DNA of 7,054 bases from a bacterium (Candidatus Ratteibacteria) CG_4_9_14_3_um_filter_41_21. Lineage in GTDB: Bacteria > Ratteibacteria > UBA8468. This document shows, one piece after another, positions 1 to 5,227 of the stretch (position 1 is its first letter; each line of letters begins with the position of its first letter). The DNA lies in the NCBI GenBank assembly GCA_002791075.1, contig PFWI01000036.1, forward strand, positions 1 to 7,054, given 5' to 3'. A program made the position numbers and the translations under genes. A model generated the notes under the pieces. It saw nothing but the letters and a program-made list of their open reading frames with translations. It was not told where the DNA came from and ran no database searches.

Positions 1-219
1 CCTTCAAAAAAGAAATATGATGAAGCTATTGAGATGGAATGTGTAGCGATATCAAAAGGTTTTGGTATCGAAGTAAATCCTATAATCGCAGAACCAACAA
101 GCCTATTAACAATGTTAAAAGATAAAGAACAGAATGTTGGGAAAGAAATTCTAAAAAACAAAATAATACTCTTTGGTGCTGAGAAATTCTGGGAACTAGT
201 ATTGGAGGTAATAAAATGA
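1..219 (+). CDS. Nucleotidyltransferase (MNT-type) of a HEPN/MNT pair, 3' part only
   Basis: The frame is open from base 1, so the gene begins upstream of the window and only its last 72 codons are visible. The segment reads from PSKKKYDEAIEMEC through FGIEVNPIIAEP to an end at FGAEKFWELVLEVIK. This resembles the C-terminal half of small DNA-polymerase-beta-type nucleotidyltransferases: a 'GIEVNP' strand, then a helix of the 'GKEILKNKIILFG' type, then a short terminal helix. The catalytic GSxxxG...DxD motif would lie upstream, so activity cannot be judged. The stop overlaps the next start by 4 nt (ATGA). The downstream gene is a HEPN protein, the usual partner. In characterised MNT/HEPN pairs the nucleotidyltransferase is the antitoxin and can AMPylate the HEPN toxin; that role here is inferred from context. 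Base composition is visibly AT-rich compared with miaB and the trk genes. Confidence 0.75.
   Translation, partial: PSKKKYDEAIEMECVAISKGFGIEVNPIIAEPTSLLTMLKDKEQNVGKEILKNKIILFGAEKFWELVLEVIK
204..208 (+). promoter_or_regulatory. Shine-Dalgarno site of the HEPN gene
   Basis: GGAGG lies 7 nt before the ATG at 216, inside the last codons of the nucleotidyltransferase gene. It fixes the start of the HEPN gene and suggests coupled translation. It is the only textbook Shine-Dalgarno site in the window, since miaB, both trkA genes, trkH and nadE lack one. Confidence 0.7.
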
Positions 220-773
220 GCGATTTAAAGAAAGAAATGCTAAAGATTAAAGTAAAAGGTTATTTTGATAATGGCGATTTAAGAGTAGACCCCACGATTA
301 CAGTCTTAGTAAAGTATTATATTGATAAGGCAAGGCACAATATTGAGACTGGTTCTTTGCTAATGGAGGCTTCAGAAGACAAAGAGAGCAAGAAAAGACT
401 AAAAGTAAGCGCCGATTATGCCGGATACGATTGGGTTATAAGCTGTGGATATTATGCAATGTTTCATGCCGCAACAGCTGCGTTGGCCGCAATAGGAATA
501 AAAGCCGAAAGCCATGAAAGCCTTATCGAGGGTTTAGAATATCATTTTGTTTTTAAAGAAAAGGCTATAGAATCAGAGGACATCGAGAAGATAAAATCTG
601 CAAAAAGGCTTGATGAGAAATATGTAAATAGAATGTGGGCCACAAAATCCAAAAGAAATACAGCGCAGTATAAGGCCGATGCAGTTATTGCGCAACAAGA
701 TGCCGAAAAGATTTATAAAAATGCAATAGATTTTGTTGATACGATAGAAAGTTTAATAAAGGGATTAAAATAA
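216..773 (+). CDS. HEPN-domain protein (UPF0332-like), partner of the upstream nucleotidyltransferase
   Basis: This is a 185-aa, all-helical, soluble protein. The most telling stretch is YYAMFHAATAAL at residues 79-90 followed by G94 and SHESL at 99-103, the pattern of UPF0332-type HEPN proteins (YYxMFHAA...G...SH). An earlier helix at 33-52 (YYIDKARHNIE) and a late RNTAQY segment at 147-152 match the 'RxxADY' helix of the same group. The canonical HEPN RNase motif Rx4-6H is not visible in that late helix, so the nuclease activity of classical HEPN toxins is uncertain. The gene overlaps the nucleotidyltransferase stop by 4 nt and has a strong GGAGG site, so the two are co-translated. Such pairs are commonly toxin-antitoxin or anti-phage modules. 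Here that is inferred, supported by the distinct base composition and the recombinase remnant next door. Confidence 0.8.
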   Translation: MSDLKKEMLKIKVKGYFDNGDLRVDPTITVLVKYYIDKARHNIETGSLLMEASEDKESKKRLKVSADYAGYDWVISCGYYAMFHAATAALAAIGIKAESHESLIEGLEYHFVFKEKAIESEDIEKIKSAKRLDEKYVNRMWATKSKRNTAQYKADAVIAQQDAEKIYKNAIDFVDTIESLIKGLK

Positions 774-809
774 GTATATTGTACGCTAATAATATTGTGG
801 TTATTAAAA

Positions 810-959
810 ATGAATGAAAGGCTAAGAATAGCAATTTATACAAGAGTATCGACTGAAGACCAAGCGAAAGAAGGATATTCCTTAGAAGTGTAAAGGGAGT
901 ATCTTGAGTCTTTTGCAAAATGCATATAATTGTATGTAGAATACCGACAAAAAGGGTAG
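810..959 (+). pseudogene. Serine recombinase N-terminal remnant
   Basis: The ATG at 810 opens MNERLRIAIYTRVSTEDQ, then AKEGYSLEV, which is the start of large serine recombinases and resolvases. The S of RVS is the catalytic serine, and the usual continuation is EGYSL-E-x-Q-REYLE. Here the Q codon is TAA (891-893, one C-to-T change from CAA). The same frame then continues REYLESFAKC before a second stop at 927-929 and a third at 957-959. Another frame after about 938 reads TDKKGRDE, recalling the 'DKGRSG' region, so a frameshift is also likely. The catalytic core beyond about 50 codons and the DNA-binding part are absent, the latter being replaced by repeats. It is a dead remnant of a mobile element, perhaps the one that delivered the HEPN/MNT pair. 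Confidence 0.85.
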
Positions 960-964
960 AGATG

Positions 965-998
965 AGAGATTGCCACGACCTTCGGTCTCGCAATGACA
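965..998 (+). repeat. Half copy of the TGTCATTGCGAG palindromic element
   Basis: The right terminus CTCGCAATGACA (987-998) is identical to the right end of the 137-bp element at 6297-6433. Inward it carries a small hairpin GACC-TTC-GGTC and GAGATTGCCACGA, similar in reverse complement to the GTGGCAACCTC of the 5934-6014 copy. No matching left terminus is found nearby, so this looks like a solo half or eroded copy. It lies just past the recombinase remnant. Confidence 0.65.
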
Positions 999-1002
999 AG
1001 GC

Positions 1003-1025
1003 GCCTGATAAATCAGGCAACTACA
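1003..1025 (-). repeat. REP hairpin 1 (GTAG type)
   Basis: A 7-bp perfect stem GCCTGAT/ATCAGGC with a 2-nt AA loop (1003-1018) is followed by AACTACA. Read on the minus strand it is TGTAG, two bases, then the hairpin, matching the REP layout of a GTAG tetranucleotide 5' of a palindrome. First of three same-oriented units upstream of miaB. Confidence 0.65.
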
Positions 1026-1042
1026 TTAGCATTGACAGTCTG

Positions 1043-1066
1043 GGCAGAGTAAACTCTGCCACTACA
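1043..1066 (-). repeat. REP hairpin 2 (GTAG type)
   Basis: A perfect 8-bp stem GGCAGAGT/ACTCTGCC with an AA loop (1043-1060) is followed by ACTACA. It has the same architecture and orientation as units 1 and 3 but different inner stem bases that still pair perfectly. It is the cleanest unit in the window. Confidence 0.75.
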
Positions 1067-1069
1067 TCA

Positions 1070-1092
1070 GCAAAGCAAGCTTTGCCACTACA
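1070..1092 (-). repeat. REP hairpin 3 (GTAG type), abutting the miaB start
   Basis: A stem GCAAAGC/GCTTTGC with an AA loop (1070-1085) is followed by CACTACA. Its ACTACA is 26 nt from that of unit 2. Only 8 nt separate it from the TTG start of miaB, so it lies in the leader or promoter of that gene. Confidence 0.7.
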
Positions 1093-1100
1093 ATAAGAAA

Positions 1101-2243
1101 TTGAATAAAGAATTCTATATCAGAACTTTCGGATGTCAGATGAATGTGGCGGACTCGGAAAGGATAAAGTCGCTTCTTTTAAGGGATGGTTATCAGGAGA
1201 CTGCAGAGCCGGAAGAAGCCAACCTGATTATCCTGAATACCTGCGCGGTAAGAAAGCATGCCGAAGACAAAGCTCTTGCCCGGTTGAATTCCCTGAAACA
1301 TTACAAAAGAAAAAACCCGAATTTAATTATTGGTCTCTTTGGCTGTATCCCCTCACTTTACGGGGAAAAACTTTTCCGGGAATTTCCCCATTTAAATATT
1401 CTTTGCGGACCAAAAGGCATCGGGAAGATAGATTTTCTTTTGGATAAGGCAAAAAATGGGGAGAAAGCGGCGGCTTTGGATGAGAAGGATGGGTTTTTTG
1501 ACGACCGGTGCCTTTCGGCCGGAAAAAACAAGGAAGCATTGTTGCCGATTATGCAGGGATGCGATAATTTCTGCTCCTATTGCGTGGTTCCTTATACCCG
1601 GGGGAGAGAAAGAAGCAAACCATCCTCCCAGATTATTGAAGAACTTAGAAATCTGGCCGGTCAGGGGGTAAAAGAGATTACCCTTTTGGGACAGAATGTT
1701 AATTCTTACGGGAAAGGTCTTGCGGAAAAGATTGACTTTGCCGGATTACTAAAATTGGTCAGCAAAATAAAAGATTTAGAGAAAATCAAGTTTATGACTT
1801 CTCATCCTGAAGACATTTCTCAAAATCTCCTGGAGGTAATCGCTTCCGGTAAAAAAATCGAGAAACGTTTGCATCTTCCGGTTCAATCCGGCTCTGATTT
1901 TATCCTAAAAAGGATGAACCGCGGTTATTCGGCGGCAGATTATAAAAGGATTGTCCAAAAAGCCCGGGAATTTATTCCGGAAATCTCTATTTCCACGGAT
2001 ATTATCGTCGGTTTCCCGGGAGAAAAGGAAGAGGATTTCCAGCAAACCTTAAAACTTCTCCGGGAAATCTGTTTTGATTCAATTTATGCCTTTAAGTATT
2101 CAAACCGGCCGAAAACTGCCGCCGGTGGTTTTAAAGAACAGGTTTCCGAAGAGGAAAAGGAGAGGAGACTGCAGGAAGTCTTTAAGGTATACAGGGAAAG
2201 GGTTAAACGGACGAAGGAGGCGTTGGTTCCTGGGGCTTTTTAA
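1101..2243 (+). CDS. miaB: tRNA-2-methylthio-N6-dimethylallyladenosine synthase, TRAM-less
   Basis: This is a radical-SAM methylthiotransferase that adds the 2-methylthio group to i6A37 of tRNAs reading UNN codons, in the cytoplasm. The N-terminal UPF0004 domain has its three cluster cysteines: C12 in YIRTFGCQMN, C48 in NTCAVR and C82 in GLFGC. The radical-SAM cluster motif is C154-x3-C158-x2-C161 in MQGCDNFCSYCVVPYTRGRE. LLGQNVNSYG, HLPVQSGS, MNRGY and TDIIVGFPGE follow in MiaB order. The protein is 380 aa against roughly 430-450 usual. It stops just where the C-terminal TRAM RNA-binding domain should begin. The start is TTG: the frame is open back to 1053 but holds no ATG, GTG or TTG, and the first internal ATG (residue 14) would cut off the first cysteine. 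No Shine-Dalgarno is seen. The last 41 nt overlap the tail of the convergent gene. Confidence 0.9.
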   Translation: MNKEFYIRTFGCQMNVADSERIKSLLLRDGYQETAEPEEANLIILNTCAVRKHAEDKALARLNSLKHYKRKNPNLIIGLFGCIPSLYGEKLFREFPHLNILCGPKGIGKIDFLLDKAKNGEKAAALDEKDGFFDDRCLSAGKNKEALLPIMQGCDNFCSYCVVPYTRGRERSKPSSQIIEELRNLAGQGVKEITLLGQNVNSYGKGLAEKIDFAGLLKLVSKIKDLEKIKFMTSHPEDISQNLLEVIASGKKIEKRLHLPVQSGSDFILKRMNRGYSAADYKRIVQKAREFIPEISISTDIIVGFPGEKEEDFQQTLKLLREICFDSIYAFKYSNRPKTAAGGFKEQVSEEEKERRLQEVFKVYRERVKRTKEALVPGAF

Positions 2244-2838
2244 GGGATGATTTGCGCAGAGAAGAGAGGAAGATGAGGCCTAAAGCCGAGAAAGCGAAAA
2301 TCACGATTAATTTTACCTTTTTAAAGTCCAGAGGAAGGGTTATCTCCTTTCCCGGTTCTATCACTTCCAATTTTTCGGCATGAAGGTCAAGTCCTCCCTG
2401 GTGCCGGGAGCAACTCCGGTTAAAAACACCGGTAATTTCAACTTTATCCCCTTTTATCCGATAAGAGCCGGCAAACTTAATCTTGTTTAAATCCTCTTTT
2501 TTGCACCAGATTCCAATGGTATCTTCGCCGTCGGTCACGTTAATCCAGCCATATTTCCCCCTTTCCATCACTTCGCCGATTACCTCTCCCCGGTAAGTTA
2601 CGCTTTTTCCGTCATATTCAGCGCTATTTTTGATTAATTGACCGCTGGAAACCACATCAGTCGCAGAAAGTAAAGGAGCGAAGATAAGAAAAACTAAAAT
2701 TGAGAATAGGCTTACTATATTTTTGTATGGAATTTCAAAATTGTAGGGGCGACATTTATGACGCCCGTTATTTTCGGGTCGGATGAATCCGACCGCTACA
2801 GGTTCGCACCGAAGGTACGTTAATTTATTAAACATCAT
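2203..2838 (-). CDS. Exported, membrane-anchored OB-fold-like protein with an in-frame REPIN
   Basis: 211 aa from the ATG at 2838, which overlaps the trkH stop as ATGA; AGAGGG lies just upstream. Residues 41-58 (IVSLFSILVFLIFAPLLS) form a signal-peptide-like hydrophobic core. Residues 62-160 are strand-rich (YDGKSVTYRGEVIGEV, GWINVTDGEDTIGIW, YRIKGDKVEITGVFNR), the pattern of an OB-fold of the 'extracytoplasmic nucleic-acid-binding-like' kind. Residues 175-193 are a second hydrophobic segment, followed by a basic, proline-rich tail. I do not recognise a named family or a function. Residues about 13-32 are encoded by the REPIN at 2743-2800, giving an unusually long n-region before the signal core. 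No other ATG, GTG or TTG lies between the REPIN and that core. It is the last gene of the K+ operon, and a link to K+ transport is only positional. Confidence 0.7.
   Translation of the reverse strand: MMFNKLTYLRCEPVAVGFIRPENNGRHKCRPYNFEIPYKNIVSLFSILVFLIFAPLLSATDVVSSGQLIKNSAEYDGKSVTYRGEVIGEVMERGKYGWINVTDGEDTIGIWCKKEDLNKIKFAGSYRIKGDKVEITGVFNRSCSRHQGGLDLHAEKLEVIEPGKEITLPLDFKKVKLIVIFAFSALGLIFLSSLRKSSLKKPQEPTPPSSV
2743..2800. repeat. REPIN: two inverted GTAG-type REPs
   Basis: The left unit is TGTAG, then GGGCGACAT/ATGACGCCC (one mismatch) with a TT loop, ending at 2766. The right unit is GGTCGGAT/ATCCGACC with a GA loop (2777-2794), then GCTACA. The two units face each other with GTAG outermost, separated by about 10 nt: the arrangement called REPIN or BIME. 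The stems differ in sequence from each other and from the three units before miaB. A further imperfect hairpin, GCACC-GAA-GGTAC, follows at 2805-2817. The whole element lies inside the coding frame of the minus-strand gene 2203-2838. Confidence 0.7.
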
Positions 2839-4337
2839 TTCCCTCTGATTAAAGCGCCGATGAATCCAAAAAGGACGAAGACCGCCATAAATTCCAACCG
2901 GCCGCACCACATTTGAAAGATATAGACCACTTTTAGCAAAACCGGCATACTCTCCGAGGTAATGCCGCAGGAAAGCCCCACGTTCGCACCGGCAGAAACC
3001 GATTCAAAGAGGGAAAGTTCAAAAGGATAGCCAAAGAACATCCCGGCCACCGCCCCAAAAAGATAAAGAAAAACGTAGGCTAAAAGAATAAGCGCCGCTG
3101 ATTTTACCTGGCTATCTTCCAGAATTCTTTCCTTGAAATGATGAAATTTTTGCACGATTACGCCGGATTCGGGCAGCATTAACTCCCTTACCTGCTTTAA
3201 GAAACCCCGGAAGAGAATTCCGACTCTCAAAATCTTAATTCCCCCGGAGGTGGAGGAGGAGCATCCTCCTATCCCCATCGCAATAATCAGCCCAAAAAGA
3301 GCAAGCGGACCCCAGCCCTGGACAAACTGCTCTTTATAGATAGTCATATAGCCGGTACCGGAATGCCCGGAGAGGAGTTGGTAGAAACTCCTGCGGAAGA
3401 GAGCGAGATTCCCGGAATAAAAAGAAGTCTTGACTAATCCAACCACCACTAAAGCAAAAGTAACCAGTATGGTAATAAAAAAGGTAGCGGTTTCAACGTT
3501 ACGATAGATTTCTTTCCGGTTGCCGGTCCAAAGCGCATAATGAAGACCAAAATTAAGGGAACCGATAATAAAAATAATCAGGGTAATGGTTTCAAACAGG
3601 GAACTGTGGTAATAAAGAATATTCTGGGATTGGGGAGCAAACCCTCCGGTATCCCAGCCCGCCATAAAAAGCATCAGCCCATGCAGAAATGCGCGGGACG
3701 GTTTCATCCCCTCAAATATTCCGGCTCCGGTTAGAAGCAAAGTCCCCAGAACCAGCCAGACAAAACTTACCAGCCAGATAAAACGCGCCGTCTGAATAAC
3801 GTTGGGCAGAATCTTTTCTTCTCTTGCCTCTCCAACGTAGATGCTAAAGGCGCTGCCGACCCCCCGAACGAAGAAGGTAAGAGCAATCACTACGATGCCC
3901 TGTCCCCCGATAAACATCATCAAATGCCTCCAGATATTATGGCTGTAAGAAAGATGGTCAAGGTCGCGAATAAGGGTAAGCCCGGTGGTGGCAAATCCGC
4001 TCATCGCATCAAAGCAGGCATCCAGGAAATTGGCGAAGTGGCCGGAAAGATAAAGGGGGATTGCTCCCAGGAACATCGCCAATAGCCAGCAAAGGGAGGC
4101 AACCACCATGCCTTGCGTCCAATTCATTTCTTTGGAACGGGGAATCAGGGAAAGGAGGAAGTGACCAGCCGTAAATGAAATCAGGGAGGCCAAAAGGAAA
4201 TCAAGAGCGGGATTCCACTCCTTGAAGTAAACGGCAACCAGAAGGGGAATAAACATCGAAATTCCCAACCCAATGATTAATTTGCCAACGTAGTAACCGA
4301 TAACCTTAAGTTCCTCAATTTTCGGCCGGAGAATCAT
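2835..4337 (-). CDS. trkH: Trk-type K+ transporter, membrane pore subunit
   Basis: A 500-aa polytopic inner-membrane protein that takes up K+ under control of cytosolic TrkA/RCK proteins. All four selectivity P-loops of the SKT fold are recognisable: SGFATTGLTL (113-122), GWDTGGF (227-233), SGHSGTGY (323-330) and SAGANVGLS (448-456). Other family marks are GGQGI (144-148), GGCSSSTSGGIK (357-368) and CGRLEF (478-483) near the C-terminus. Length is normal for TrkH. The ATG at 4337 overlaps the stop of the 45-aa gene upstream by 4 nt (ATGA), and its own TGA overlaps the start of the OB-fold-like gene in the same way, so it depends on coupled translation. No Shine-Dalgarno precedes it. It is grouped with two trkA-like genes in one transcription unit. 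Confidence 0.95.
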   Translation of the reverse strand: MILRPKIEELKVIGYYVGKLIIGLGISMFIPLLVAVYFKEWNPALDFLLASLISFTAGHFLLSLIPRSKEMNWTQGMVVASLCWLLAMFLGAIPLYLSGHFANFLDACFDAMSGFATTGLTLIRDLDHLSYSHNIWRHLMMFIGGQGIVVIALTFFVRGVGSAFSIYVGEAREEKILPNVIQTARFIWLVSFVWLVLGTLLLTGAGIFEGMKPSRAFLHGLMLFMAGWDTGGFAPQSQNILYYHSSLFETITLIIFIIGSLNFGLHYALWTGNRKEIYRNVETATFFITILVTFALVVVGLVKTSFYSGNLALFRRSFYQLLSGHSGTGYMTIYKEQFVQGWGPLALFGLIIAMGIGGCSSSTSGGIKILRVGILFRGFLKQVRELMLPESGVIVQKFHHFKERILEDSQVKSAALILLAYVFLYLFGAVAGMFFGYPFELSLFESVSAGANVGLSCGITSESMPVLLKVVYIFQMWCGRLEFMAVFVLFGFIGALIRGK

Positions 4338-4471
4338 AGGAAAATTTTGATGAATAAAAGAAGAAGGAAGGCAGCAATAATCAGAATAAAAGTATAGGTA
4401 ATTTCGGTCAATATCCCTAAAATTGCTTTCCCCGTAATCTGGGGTAATTTAAAAAGAGTTTTAAAAGTCAT
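4334..4471 (-). CDS. Small single-span membrane protein between trkA and trkH (45 aa)
   Basis: The sequence starts MTFKTLFKLPQITGKAILG and ends with a strongly hydrophobic stretch, about residues 22-45 (ITYTFILIIAAFLLLLFIKIFL). It would be a one-helix membrane protein with a basic N-terminal tail of about 20 residues. The ATG at 4471 follows the trkA stop (4473-4475) after a single base. Its TGA overlaps the trkH ATG by 4 nt. This packing, kept between two genes whose products act together, argues that it is translated. A longer reading from 4519 exists but would overlap the end of trkA. I know no family for it; a small accessory subunit of the K+ channel or a coupling peptide for trkH expression are both possible. 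Confidence 0.65.
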   Translation of the reverse strand: MTFKTLFKLPQITGKAILGILTEITYTFILIIAAFLLLLFIKIFL

Positions 4472-4472
4472 T

Positions 4473-5135
4473 TTAATGAGCCCCCAGGAGAGCATGAAGC
4501 AAATCTTGTTCTTTTTCAATAGAGGTCAAAGCAACAACCTCATCCTGCAGTTGTAAAATTGTATCGCTGCGGGGAATTAAAACCTGGCTTCCCCTGATAA
4601 CCGAGAGAAGGATGCTGTCGGCAGGAAGATTAAGATTTTTTATCTCTTTGCCGATTACCGGAGAATCGTCAGGCAAATCAATCCTGATTAAGGCCAATTT
4701 TCCTTTTTTAAAGGTCGCTAAATTGACAAAATCGTCTAAAGAGACCTCCTCTTCAATAATTTTGGCAATAATGCCGGTGCTGTTCACCGCAACGTCCACC
4801 CCGAGTTCATTAAAGCTATATTCATTCTTGGGGTCATTCACCATGCCGACGGTGCGGGAGAGGTGGAATTTTTCCTTGGCTAACTGGCAGATAACCAGAT
4901 TATCCTCGTCGCTTCCGGTGACCGCAGCAACAACGTCAGCCCGTTCTGCTCCGGCCGCCTCCAGGGAAGAAAGACTGCACCAGTCGCCATTAATTACCAG
5001 GATGTCAAGTTCATTGGTAATCATCCTGCAGATTTCCCGGTCTTTTTCAATAAGACTAACGGTATGATTATCCTGATGAAGTTTCTTGGCCAGATAGTAG
5101 CCGATTTTTCCTCCGCCGACAACAATGATATACAT
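4473..5135 (-). CDS. trkA: TrkA-like RCK protein, NAD(H)-binding K+ channel regulator (proximal to trkH)
   Basis: 220 aa with one RCK unit: an N-terminal Rossmann domain (about 1-125) and a C-terminal RCK_C domain (about 135-215). The dinucleotide loop is VVGGGKIG (5-12), with E30 ending the second strand, the residue that usually holds the adenosine ribose. ...NGDW, AGAERADVVAAVTGSDEDN and the following helix match TrkA. Classical E. coli TrkA has two such units in tandem in one chain (458 aa), whereas this protein is a single unit of half that length. It would form the cytosolic gating ring on TrkH, probably with the second RCK protein encoded at 5228-5875. It has no Shine-Dalgarno site, and 9 nt upstream of the start sits a palindromic repeat that separates it from the other trkA gene. 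Confidence 0.93.
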   Translation of the reverse strand: MYIIVVGGGKIGYYLAKKLHQDNHTVSLIEKDREICRMITNELDILVINGDWCSLSSLEAAGAERADVVAAVTGSDEDNLVICQLAKEKFHLSRTVGMVNDPKNEYSFNELGVDVAVNSTGIIAKIIEEEVSLDDFVNLATFKKGKLALIRIDLPDDSPVIGKEIKNLNLPADSILLSVIRGSQVLIPRSDTILQLQDEVVALTSIEKEQDLLHALLGAH

Positions 5136-5144
5136 AGGTTACGA

Positions 5145-5199
5145 AACCACGAATTTATCGAATTTTACGAATTAGAGTAATTCGCGTTAATTCGTGGTT
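5145..5199. repeat. AACCACGAATT palindromic element, intact copy
   Basis: A 55-bp inverted repeat with 11-bp perfect termini AACCACGAATT / AATTCGTGGTT and an inner pair CGAATTA-GAG-TAATTCG (5168-5184). It fills most of the 92-bp gap between the two trkA genes. In the transcript it would fold into an AT-rich hairpin, not followed by a U-run of terminator type. A second, interrupted copy in opposite orientation lies at 5890-6063. Confidence 0.75.
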
Positions 5200-5227
5200 A
5201 GAAAAAGAGAATTCTTATGTATTTGAA

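Noticed and set aside
685..1020. Minus-strand 111-aa open frame
   Set aside because: It runs across the end of the HEPN gene, the recombinase remnant and repeats; its sequence is low-complexity and has no recognisable motif.
1032..1037. Perfect TTGACA as a -35 box for miaB
   Set aside because: No acceptable -10 lies 16-18 nt downstream (the bases there are inside REP 2), and the TACAAT at 1089 is far too distant.
1003..1092. CRISPR-like short array upstream of miaB
   Set aside because: The units share a tail and hairpin shape but not a constant repeat sequence, spacing is irregular (41 and 26 nt), and there are no spacers of uniform length. A REP cluster explains it better.
2244..2300. Frameshifted TRAM domain after the miaB stop
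   Set aside because: The other plus-strand frames show no TRAM-like glycine/valine pattern, and the bases are explained by the C-terminal tail of the opposite gene.
2839..2910. Longer start at 2910 for the OB-fold-like protein (235 aa)
   Set aside because: It would overlap the trkH C-terminus by 76 bp with no export signal gained. The ATG at 2838 overlapping the trkH stop is the natural coupled start.
4472..4519. 61-aa version of the small membrane protein starting at 4519
   Set aside because: The extra 16 residues overlap the well-conserved end of trkA. The ATG at 4471, right after the trkA stop, gives tight operon packing.
4612..5067. 151-aa plus-strand open frame
   Set aside because: It is the antisense shadow of the well-supported trkA gene at 4473-5135.
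5145..5199. Rho-independent terminator between the trkA genes
   Set aside because: The stem is AT-rich and long, no U-tract follows on the coding strand, and the element recurs elsewhere as a dispersed repeat.
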